Positions 1 through 5,592 of a stretch of DNA of 5,592 nt are shown here, one piece after another. A program made the translations under genes and the position numbers. Every line of letters begins with the position of its first letter. Position 1 is the stretch's first letter. The stretch is taken from positions 1 to 5,592 of the forward strand of contig JAKQGD010000500.1 in the NCBI GenBank assembly GCA_029573365.1, read 5' to 3'. Source of the stretch: Bacteroidota bacterium (GTDB lineage Bacteria; Bacteroidota; Bacteroidia; Chitinophagales; Saprospiraceae). Below the pieces are notes generated by a model that saw nothing but the letters and a program-made list of their open reading frames with translations, ran no database searches and was not told where the DNA came from.

Positions 1-35
1 TTACATCCCTTGTTGTGAGCTGCAAAGGTAATCAT
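1..35 (-). CDS. Possible start of a downstream operon gene, truncated by the window edge
   Basis: On the minus strand an ATG at 35-33 opens a frame that stays open to the window edge and encodes MITFAAHNKGC plus a split codon. It begins 25 bp after the stop of the cysteine desulfurase on the same strand, which fits a further gene in that operon. The short stretch with hydrophobic residues then His-Asn-Lys-Gly recalls the N-terminus of RdgB/HAM1-type inosine/xanthosine triphosphate pyrophosphatases (pattern FATxNxxK). However, a Cys sits where that family has its conserved phosphate-binding Lys, so I do not assign the function. Eleven residues are too few for any call. A competing ATG at 45-43 in another frame hits a stop at 3-1 after 14 codons and is unlikely to be a gene. 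Confidence 0.35.
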   Translation of the reverse strand, partial: MITFAAHNKGC

Positions 36-60
36 AATGATGCATTGGCGAAAGCCGGAA

Positions 61-1203
61 TCAGGGTTTATGACTGCAAAGATCCTTAAGTGTGTCTGCG
101 GTCCTCCTGATTTCTTCACGGGTGTTGAAAGGTGAAAATGAAAACCGTATGGCCTTCCGGTCTGGCGGATGCCCTATGGCTTTGAGCACATGGGAATCTT
201 CTTCCACACCTGAGCTGCAGGCACTCCCCGATGACGCTGAGATGCCTGCTATATCCAGGTTCATTACCAGTAGATCTGCCCTTGGTCCGGGTGGAAAGGA
301 AACACTGAGCACATGGGCCATAAAATGCTCATCCTGATTCCCGTTAAATGAAAGACCACTTATATTAGTCAGCAAAAGGCTTTTAAATTCATTTCTGAGG
401 ACCAGGATGTGGTTGTAGTGGGACAACATGTTTTCGGATGCTCTTTCCAGGGCCAATGCCAGGCCGGCGATGCCCGCTACGTTTTCTGTTCCCGACCGCA
501 TGTTGCGTTCCTGAGAGCCGCCGTGGATGTATGGGGGTATAATATTCTGGTTGTTAATGTAGACAAATCCGGTTCCTTTTGGCCCGTGAAATTTGTGAGC
601 ACTTCCTGACAAAAAAGAAATGTTTGCTGCCTGTACATCGATTTTGTATTTACCCAAAGTCTGTACGGCATCGCAGTGGAACAAGGCTCCGTATTTACGG
701 CATATCTGACCCACCTCCACAATATCTGTCATGGTGCCTATTTCGTTGTTGCCATGCATGAGGCAAACAAGAGTTTTTTTGTCGTCCTCATCGAGTAATT
801 GTTCCAGCAACTGAAGATCTGGACTGCCGAGTGGGTCGGTCGTAAGTGGTATGGATTCTGTGTCGTAAGCGTGTTGAAGGTACCCGACACTGTGCAGGAC
901 ACAATGATGTTCTATACTGGAGTAGATGATTCTTTTTACACCCAGAGCAGTGACTGCATTCTTTATCGACATATTGCTCGCTTCTGTAGCTGAGCTCGTA
1001 AAAAATATCTCACCCAGTGATGCATTCACTGACCTCGCAACTTTCCTTCGTGCATTCTCTATGATGGCCCTTGCTTTGCGTCCGTGCTGATGTATGGATG
1101 ATGGATTGCCGAAATCATTTCTCAGAATGTCAGCCATCAGGTCTACCACCTCCGGCAAGACAGGCGTAGTGGAAGCATTGTCTAAATATATCCTTGGTTC
1201 CAT
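61..1203 (-). CDS. Cysteine desulfurase, NifS/IscS (group I) type
   Basis: This is a 380-residue PLP-dependent class-V aminotransferase-fold enzyme. The family takes sulfur from L-cysteine, giving alanine and an enzyme-bound persulfide used for Fe-S clusters, tRNA thiolation or other sulfur transfer in the cytoplasm. Visible motifs in order are: YLDNASTTP near residues 6-14; EHH at 98-100, whose His99 stacks on PLP; NNEIGT at 152-157; HCDAVQT at 176-182, with Asp178 and Gln181 contacting PLP; SAHK at 201-204, with Lys204 as Schiff-base lysine; RSGTEN at 236-241; and SGSACSSG at 325-332, with Cys329 as the catalytic cysteine. The small-residue-rich Cys loop followed by SHVL is group I (NifS/IscS), not SufS. 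It is slightly shorter than E. coli IscS (404 residues), mainly at the C-terminal tail where IscU docks. No iscU, iscR or nifU lies beside it, so the acceptor is unknown and I give no symbol. It starts 12 bp after the upstream class-V gene, probably in the same operon. No Shine-Dalgarno is seen before the ATG. Confidence 0.93.
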   Translation of the reverse strand: MEPRIYLDNASTTPVLPEVVDLMADILRNDFGNPSSIHQHGRKARAIIENARRKVARSVNASLGEIFFTSSATEASNMSIKNAVTALGVKRIIYSSIEHHCVLHSVGYLQHAYDTESIPLTTDPLGSPDLQLLEQLLDEDDKKTLVCLMHGNNEIGTMTDIVEVGQICRKYGALFHCDAVQTLGKYKIDVQAANISFLSGSAHKFHGPKGTGFVYINNQNIIPPYIHGGSQERNMRSGTENVAGIAGLALALERASENMLSHYNHILVLRNEFKSLLLTNISGLSFNGNQDEHFMAHVLSVSFPPGPRADLLVMNLDIAGISASSGSACSSGVEEDSHVLKAIGHPPDRKAIRFSFSPFNTREEIRRTADTLKDLCSHKP

Positions 1204-1215
1204 CTTAATATAGGA

Positions 1216-2709
1216 TCAGATGTACTCGATGTCAAACCACTTTTCTACCAGTGCATGGTCAGGTCTGATGTTGCTGTTGTGTGTCCACTCGTTATTATGG
1301 GTGTCATAAGAGTAATCACGTGCCCATTCGATATGATGTTCAGCCAGCTGCCCGATGGCTTCCAGGATTTGATTGACTTCGTCATCGGTCATGGTAGGGT
1401 GGATAGACATCCTGATCCAGCCCGGTTTGTTGGCAAGGATGCCCAGTGATATTTCGTCTGTCAGTTTTTTAGATTTTTCGTACGATACTTCTAGCAGGTA
1501 GTGTCCGTATGTACCTGCACATGAGCATCCTCCTCGCATCTGAATTCCGAACTTGTCATTGAGCAATTTTACGGCAAGGTTAAAGTGTAGGCCTTCGATG
1601 TAGAATGAAACAACTCCGAGCCGCTCCCTGATGTGGTCTGCCAGGATGTGTACACCGCCTATGAGGGGCAATTTTTGCCATATGATGTCAAGCAGCTGAT
1701 GCTCGCGGGCGAGGATATTGGGGACACCCATTTCTTCCTTTAGCCTGATGGCCAGAGCCACACGTATGGTTTGCAGAAAGGCCGGTGTTCCTCCGTCTTC
1801 GCGGGCCTCGATTTCTTCATGATACTTGTGTTCGCCCCAGGGATTGGTCCAGTCTACAGTGCCTCCTCCTGGATTGTCAGGCACTCTGTTGTTGTATAGC
1901 TTGTGGTTGAATATGAGGATGCCGCTGCTCGATGGTCCGCCCAGAAATTTATGTGGCGAAAAGTAGATGGCATCAAGATATTCGTCTTTCACATTGGGGT
2001 GCATATCTATATCAATATATGGGGCCGAGCAGGCAAAGTCAACAAAACAATAACCACCTGCACGGTGCATCATGCCGGCAATCTCATGGTAAGGAGTACT
2101 TATGCCGGTCACATTGGAGCAGGACGTAACGGCTGCGATTTTTGTTTTGCGGTCCTTGTACTTTTCCAGAAGATCTTTTAACTGGGAAGGATTGACCAGT
2201 CCGGTACCATCAGGTTCCATAACCACCACTTCACCGGTGGTTTCGAGCCATGAAGTCTGGTTTGAATGATGTTCCATGTGAGTGACAAAGATGACGGGTC
2301 TTTCTTCCTTTTCGAGGCAGATCTTGTCCTGCCATTTTTCGTGGATTTTGAGTCCAAGTATTCGTTGCAGTTTGTTGACCACGCCCGTCATACCCGAATT
2401 GGAAGCTATGAGGATGTCTTTTTCGTCGGCATTGACATGCTTTTTAATGATGTGCCTGGCTTCTTTGTATGCCAGGGTCATGGAAGATCCGGTCACCGTC
2501 GTTTCTGTATGTGTGTTTGCCACGAAGGGATAAAACTTTTCGATTAGTGCCTTTTCTATAGGGCCATACATCCTGCCGCTTGCCGTCCAGTCGGCGTATA
2601 TGATTTTCTTTTTACCATTGGGACCAGTAAACTCTTCGTTACAGCCGATGATATTTTGGCGATAAGCCGCAAAATATTTCTCAAGAAAAGAATCTGGTAC
2701 TCTGGTCAT
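1216..2709 (-). CDS. Class-V aminotransferase-fold PLP enzyme, SufS/selenocysteine-lyase-like, substrate unknown
   Basis: This 497-residue PLP enzyme of the class-V aminotransferase fold is about 90 residues longer than typical SufS. Motifs are: YADWTASGR at 38-46, the SufS-type N-terminal substrate/PLP motif (compare YLD-A-TS); MEHHSNQTSW at 145-154, matching the SufS EHH-N--PW signature; CFVDFACSAP at 221-230, with Asp224 for the PLP pyridine nitrogen; SPHK at 251-254, with Lys254 the expected Schiff-base lysine; EAREDGGTP at 301-309; and RGGCSCAGTYGHYLL at 392-406. Cys395 and Cys397 lie where SufS has its R-x-G-x-x-C active-site loop, so desulfurase or lyase activity is plausible but not proven. 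An extra C-terminal segment (about 460-497) is rich in charged and aromatic residues. The family is common in Bacteroidota, usually annotated only as class V-fold PLP-dependent enzyme. Its ATG overlaps the stop of the upstream mutase by four bases (ATGA), so translation is probably coupled. The start is supported by this overlap. Fold assignment is firm; reaction is open. Confidence 0.88.
   Translation of the reverse strand: MTRVPDSFLEKYFAAYRQNIIGCNEEFTGPNGKKKIIYADWTASGRMYGPIEKALIEKFYPFVANTHTETTVTGSSMTLAYKEARHIIKKHVNADEKDILIASNSGMTGVVNKLQRILGLKIHEKWQDKICLEKEERPVIFVTHMEHHSNQTSWLETTGEVVVMEPDGTGLVNPSQLKDLLEKYKDRKTKIAAVTSCSNVTGISTPYHEIAGMMHRAGGYCFVDFACSAPYIDIDMHPNVKDEYLDAIYFSPHKFLGGPSSSGILIFNHKLYNNRVPDNPGGGTVDWTNPWGEHKYHEEIEAREDGGTPAFLQTIRVALAIRLKEEMGVPNILAREHQLLDIIWQKLPLIGGVHILADHIRERLGVVSFYIEGLHFNLAVKLLNDKFGIQMRGGCSCAGTYGHYLLEVSYEKSKKLTDEISLGILANKPGWIRMSIHPTMTDDEVNQILEAIGQLAEHHIEWARDYSYDTHNNEWTHNSNIRPDHALVEKWFDIEYI
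2706..2709 (-). other. ATGA stop/start overlap (translational coupling)
   Basis: On the minus strand, the ATG of the class-V PLP enzyme and the TGA of the phosphoglucosamine mutase share the four bases ATGA. This arrangement usually means that a ribosome ending the first gene restarts on the second. It supports co-expression of the two and fixes the start of the downstream gene, which lacks an obvious Shine-Dalgarno sequence. Confidence 0.85.
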
Positions 2710-4070
2710 ATCACTGCCTTTATTTTGTTAATGAGTATCTGAGCTGTTTTTTCATCCCTGGCCTCAGCATAGATCCTTACTATGGGCTCAGTATTGGATT
2801 TTCGCATGTGCACCCAACCCTCTTCAAAATCGACTTTCAGACCATCGGAGTCGTTGATTTTTTCGTTGGTAAAGGCTGTTCTGATATTGCCAAAAATAGT
2901 GTCGAGATCCAGATCGGCTGAGAGTTCCATTTTGTCCTTGATGATGGTATATGCCGGATAAGTATTTTTTAGTGCAGTCATGGTCATTTGCCTTTCGGCC
3001 AATAAAGACAGAAAAACAGCAATGCCTGCCATAGCATCTCTGCCATAATGGAGATCCGGTATGATGACACCACCGTTGCCTTCTCCGCCTATCAGGGCAT
3101 TTGACTTTTTCATTTCGTTGACTACATTTACTTCGCCAACGGCCGACGCACTGTAGGCGCCGCCATGTTTATGCGTGACATCGCTCAGGGCCCTTGTAGA
3201 AGACAGGTTTGAAACCGAATTCCCTCTTTCTCTGCCCAGGATGTAATCAGCTACCGCTACAAGTGTATACTCCTCCCCAAACATAGAGCCATCTTCACAT
3301 ACAAACGCCAGTCTGTCCACATCAGGATCAACAGAAATTCCGAGGTCGGCCTTCAGGGATTTTACCGTTTCTGACAGTTGGCTCAAGTGGGCCGGCAGTG
3401 GTTCTGGATTGTGGGCAAAATGTCCGAAATTATCATTGTTTATCAGCGTATAACTGACACCCAAAGCATCTAGCAAAGGCGGAACTGCAAGGGCCCCCGT
3501 GGAGTTGATACAGTCCACCACCACATTAAACCCTGATTGCCTGACGGCTTCTGTATTGACATGGCGGTAGGCTATGATTTTATCGATATGCAGCTTGATG
3601 CTGTTTTCCATGGTGGAACAAGTACCCAGATTATGAACCTCGGCGTAGCTTATATCTCCGTTAGCAATGATGTCGATGATCCTTTGTCCGTCGGCTGCAG
3701 AAATAAACTCGCCCTTTTGGTTGAGGAACTTAAGTGCGTTCCATTGGCCGGGGTTGTGACTGGCAGTAAAAATGATGCCTGCTCCTGCCCCGGTTTCAGG
3801 TACCATCACTTCTACGGTGGGTGTGGTAGAAAGGCCCAAGTCCACCACATCTATACCCATGGCCAGCAGGGTATGAATGGCTATGGAACTTACGATGGAT
3901 CCGCTGAGTCGTCCGTCTCTGCCTACAACAACTCTGGTGGGTGCATTTTGCTCTTTTATCCATACTGCAAGAGCGGCAGTGCAATCCACTACATCTGCAG
4001 GGGTAAGGTTATCTCCCGCTTTTCCTCCTATGGTTCCCCTTATTCCTGATATCGATTTTATTAACGTCAC
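2706..4070 (-). CDS. glmM: Phosphoglucosamine mutase (alpha-D-phosphohexomutase family)
   Basis: This 454-residue enzyme belongs to the alpha-D-phosphohexomutase superfamily and most likely converts glucosamine-6-phosphate to glucosamine-1-phosphate for UDP-GlcNAc synthesis in the cytoplasm. All four domain signatures are present in order: SGIRGT at 8-13; the phosphoserine loop TASHNP at 102-107, with Ser104 catalytic; the Mg-binding loop DPDVDR at 248-253; the sugar-specificity loop GGEGNGG at 328-334; and the phosphate-binding loop RKSNTEPIVR at 423-432. The GGEGNGG loop resembles archaeal/Bacteroidota GlmM (GGE-NGG) rather than the E. coli GlmM or phosphomannomutase forms, so phosphomannomutase or phosphoglucomutase activity cannot be excluded. 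The start is GTG at 4070-4068: an in-frame TGA at 4085-4083 leaves only four sense codons before it, none a usual start, and SGIRGT begins just seven codons after it, so no later start works. It appears to be first gene of the leftward operon, and its stop overlaps the next start by ATGA. Confidence 0.9.
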   Translation of the reverse strand: MTLIKSISGIRGTIGGKAGDNLTPADVVDCTAALAVWIKEQNAPTRVVVGRDGRLSGSIVSSIAIHTLLAMGIDVVDLGLSTTPTVEVMVPETGAGAGIIFTASHNPGQWNALKFLNQKGEFISAADGQRIIDIIANGDISYAEVHNLGTCSTMENSIKLHIDKIIAYRHVNTEAVRQSGFNVVVDCINSTGALAVPPLLDALGVSYTLINNDNFGHFAHNPEPLPAHLSQLSETVKSLKADLGISVDPDVDRLAFVCEDGSMFGEEYTLVAVADYILGRERGNSVSNLSSTRALSDVTHKHGGAYSASAVGEVNVVNEMKKSNALIGGEGNGGVIIPDLHYGRDAMAGIAVFLSLLAERQMTMTALKNTYPAYTIIKDKMELSADLDLDTIFGNIRTAFTNEKINDSDGLKVDFEEGWVHMRKSNTEPIVRIYAEARDEKTAQILINKIKAVI

Positions 4071-4223
4071 GTATCTCTGTTTTCAAGCGGTAAAATTAGC
4101 TCATTTTATTATTTGTTGGTCTAAAATCCTGACTGAGTTGCTGTCGGGACACAAGTTTTTATTCATACTATTATTGGCCAGTGACTGTAATTCACTATCA
4201 TTGTATCCTCAAACGCCAAAAAA
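4071..4223. promoter_or_regulatory. Divergent intergenic region expected to hold promoters for both gene groups
   Basis: This AT-rich 153-bp spacer separates the GTG of the leftward mutase operon from the ATG of the rightward acetyltransferase gene, so both promoters should lie here. Compared with the Bacteroidota -7 consensus TAnnTTTG, the best partial matches I see are TAATTTTA on the minus strand (4098-4091) and TATTATTG on the plus strand (4169-4176), each with one fixed position off. Neither has a convincing TTG/TTTG -33 element at the usual 19-21 bp spacing, so exact promoters are not assigned. There is no credible open reading frame, terminator hairpin or riboswitch-like structure in it. 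Confidence 0.45.
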
Positions 4224-4772
4224 ATGGAAATAGTGTACAGGACCGCGGTGACCGAAGATGAACTCAGCCAGATTATCCGTTTACAGGGTAAAAACCTTAG
4301 ACATACCCGTAGTGCCGAAGAAGAGAGTGACCAGGGCTTTGTGACAGTGCAGCATGACCTCGGTCTTTTACAGGAAATGAACGACGCTGAAAAACATGTT
4401 GTAGCCATGGATGGGCATACGGTAGCCGGATATGCACTGGCGATGGTACGAGCATTTAAAGCGAGGATTCCAATACTTGCACCCATGTTCGATTTACTCG
4501 AAAACATCACCGTAGAAGGCGAAAGGGTCGGTGACAGCGACTTTATCGTCATGGGACAGGTATGTGTTGCACAGGAATACCGGGGCAAAGGCATATTTCA
4601 GGGACTTTACCGGCATTATTTTGAGCTCTACAAACCCAAGTACGGCTGGGTCATCACGGAGGTAGCTGCCAGAAACACCCGGTCGCTGAGAGCACACCTC
4701 AATGTCGGTTTTAAAGAAATATACAGATATGACGAACCGGGCATGGAAGAGTGGGTAGTTGTCAGGTATTGA
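4224..4772 (+). CDS. GNAT-family N-acetyltransferase, substrate unknown
   Basis: This 182-residue protein has the GNAT fold, whose members transfer an acyl group from acetyl-CoA to an amine on a small molecule or protein, normally in the cytoplasm. The acetyl-CoA pyrophosphate-binding motif A is visible as strand VMGQVCV (109-115) followed by AQEYRGKGIFQGLY (116-129), containing the Q-x-x-R-G-x-G-I core. Motif B follows as ITEVAARNTRSLRAHLNVGF (144-163), with the usual Asn (151) and the GF that ends the fold. The N-terminus (IVYRTAVTEDELSQIIRLQ) is the typical first strand and helix. An in-frame stop at 4188-4190 and no ATG, GTG or TTG between it and 4224 supports the chosen start. The codons before ATG are A-rich with no Shine-Dalgarno. 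It is the first gene rightward from the divergent spacer, 47 bp before the dipeptidase, and may be co-transcribed with it. Nothing in the neighbourhood identifies the acceptor substrate. Confidence 0.88.
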   Translation: MEIVYRTAVTEDELSQIIRLQGKNLRHTRSAEEESDQGFVTVQHDLGLLQEMNDAEKHVVAMDGHTVAGYALAMVRAFKARIPILAPMFDLLENITVEGERVGDSDFIVMGQVCVAQEYRGKGIFQGLYRHYFELYKPKYGWVITEVAARNTRSLRAHLNVGFKEIYRYDEPGMEEWVVVRY

Positions 4773-4819
4773 TTGGAAAATGTACCTTGGTAAATGATTT
4801 ATATTCAACAGAATTTTAT

Positions 4820-5592
4820 ATGAATATTCCGGAAAACTTTAAAAATCTGTGGCTGGCAGTCTTTTTTATCTTAGCTTCTGGTCACGTGATAGGGCAAAAC
4901 CCATTGTCATGGGAAAAATACCTGCCAAAGGCCCGCAAGCTGGCCCATAAATACATCATTGCCGATGGTCATGTGGATTTGCCTTATCGTCTCAAAGTTT
5001 CCAACTTCCGGCTGGAGAAACAATATTCCGGCATACCATACCAGTCTGACGAGGGAGATTTTGACTTTGTACGTGCCCGCAAAGGTGGACTTGATGCTCC
5101 ATTTATGTCTATTTATATTCCATCAAAACTGCAGGAAACAGGCGGTGCCCGTGAGCTTGCAGACAGTCTCATCAATATGGTGGAATATATAGCGACATCC
5201 AATCCGCAGTATTTTCAGCTGGCCAAAAGCCCTTCAGACGTAAAAAAAGCATTTAAAGCTGGTAAGATAGCACTGCCTATGGGTATGGAGAACGGAGCAC
5301 CTGTGGAAAACGACCTAACTTTGATCCCTTATTTCAGAAAAAGAGGTATCTCATACATCACTCTGACCCACGCCAAAGACAATAAAATTTGTGATTCGTC
5401 ATACGATACCACCCGTACCTGGGGCGGATTGAGCCCTTACGGATACAAAGTGGTAAAACAGATGCAAAAAGAAGGCATCATGATCGACATTTCACATGTT
5501 TCTGACAGTACCTTTTACCAGGTAGTACGGGACGTAAGAGTGCCAGTGATTGCTTCTCACTCATCATGCCGCAAATTTACCCCGGGTTTTGA
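4820..5592 (+). CDS. Exported membrane-dipeptidase-type metallopeptidase (peptidase M19), 3' end outside the window
   Basis: An open frame runs from ATG 4820 to the window edge: 257 codons plus two bases with no stop. It belongs to peptidase family M19 (renal/membrane dipeptidase, amidohydrolase-like barrel), zinc enzymes that cleave dipeptides, some including D-amino acids. All expected di-zinc ligands are present: His51 and Asp53 in ADGHVDLP, bridging Glu157 in GMENG, His226 in IDISHVS and His247 in ASHSSCR. Spacing between them closely follows human renal dipeptidase (His20, Asp22, Glu125, His198, His219). THAKDN at 183-188 is the family's substrate-side loop. Residues 1-25 form a signal peptide: Lys8, then a hydrophobic stretch LWLAVFFILAS, with likely cleavage before Gln26-Asn27. 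There is no lipobox cysteine, so a soluble periplasmic enzyme is likely. Complete relatives are about 380-420 residues, so roughly a third is missing. The ATG is chosen because it gives this signal peptide. It follows the GNAT gene by 47 bp with no terminator seen. Confidence 0.92.
   Translation, partial: MNIPENFKNLWLAVFFILASGHVIGQNPLSWEKYLPKARKLAHKYIIADGHVDLPYRLKVSNFRLEKQYSGIPYQSDEGDFDFVRARKGGLDAPFMSIYIPSKLQETGGARELADSLINMVEYIATSNPQYFQLAKSPSDVKKAFKAGKIALPMGMENGAPVENDLTLIPYFRKRGISYITLTHAKDNKICDSSYDTTRTWGGLSPYGYKVVKQMQKEGIMIDISHVSDSTFYQVVRDVRVPVIASHSSCRKFTPGF

Noticed and set aside
3537..4049. 170-codon plus-strand open frame opposite the phosphoglucosamine mutase
   Set aside because: It lies wholly antisense to a gene with every family motif intact, and its translation has no recognisable domain and an irregular, Cys- and Tyr-rich make-up typical of shadow frames.
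4180..4196. Inverted repeat AGTGA-N7-TCACT in the divergent spacer, a possible operator
   Set aside because: A 5-bp arm repeat is expected by chance in 150 bp, the arms do not extend, and it is not positioned on a confident promoter.
3877..4233. 118-codon plus-strand open frame crossing the divergent spacer
   Set aside because: Most of it is antisense to the mutase N-terminus and it runs into the GNAT start in another frame; no homologous motif is visible.
4163..4594. 143-codon minus-strand open frame opposite the GNAT gene
   Set aside because: It is Ser/Cys/Thr-rich with no domain pattern, and the opposite strand holds a clear GNAT with motifs A and B.
4783..4792. TACC-TT-GGTA inverted repeat between the GNAT and dipeptidase genes, as a terminator
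   Set aside because: The stem is only 4 bp with a 2-base loop and there is no T-tract after it, so it cannot form an intrinsic terminator.
5588..5592. TGA at the very end of the window as the stop of the dipeptidase gene
   Set aside because: The dipeptidase frame reads TTT then GA, so this TGA is out of frame, and the protein would lack about a third of the family's length.

Overview
The window looks like a piece of a Bacteroidota chromosome, possibly from a Saprospiria- or Chitinophagia-like lineage (the class is a guess). Four things suggest this. None of the start codons has a recognisable Shine-Dalgarno sequence. The phosphohexomutase has the archaeal/Bacteroidota-type sugar loop GGEGNGG rather than the enterobacterial GlmM form. 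The 497-residue class-V PLP enzyme is of a kind I associate with this phylum. The dipeptidase has a signal peptide ending just before Gln-Asn, which is common in Bacteroidota. No RNA gene, mobile element, CRISPR array or phage gene is visible.

Layout: two divergent gene groups share the spacer 4071-4223. Leftward (minus strand), in transcription order, are a GlmM-type phosphoglucosamine mutase (4070-2706, GTG start), a large class-V PLP enzyme (2709-1216, overlapping the mutase by an ATGA), a NifS/IscS-type cysteine desulfurase (1203-61, 12 bp further on), and a possible next gene that starts at 35 and leaves the window. The tight packing suggests one operon. Rightward (plus strand) are a GNAT acetyltransferase (4224-4772) and, 47 bp later, an exported M19 membrane-dipeptidase-type metallopeptidase (4820 to beyond 5592), cut by the window edge.

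How they fit together: the mutase should make glucosamine-1-phosphate for UDP-GlcNAc, and so for peptidoglycan and outer-membrane glycans. The cysteine desulfurase should supply persulfide sulfur for Fe-S clusters or tRNA thiolation. The large class-V enzyme between them keeps PLP-binding residues and has a Cys-Ser-Cys motif where desulfurases hold their active-site loop, but its substrate cannot be read from sequence. The GNAT has no predictable substrate. The dipeptidase probably works in the periplasm on dipeptides.

I see no clear evidence of an undescribed system; this looks like an ordinary metabolic region. The points most worth a second look are the tandem pair of divergent class-V enzymes coupled to a sugar-phosphate mutase, the CSC motif, and the gene fragment at the left edge.
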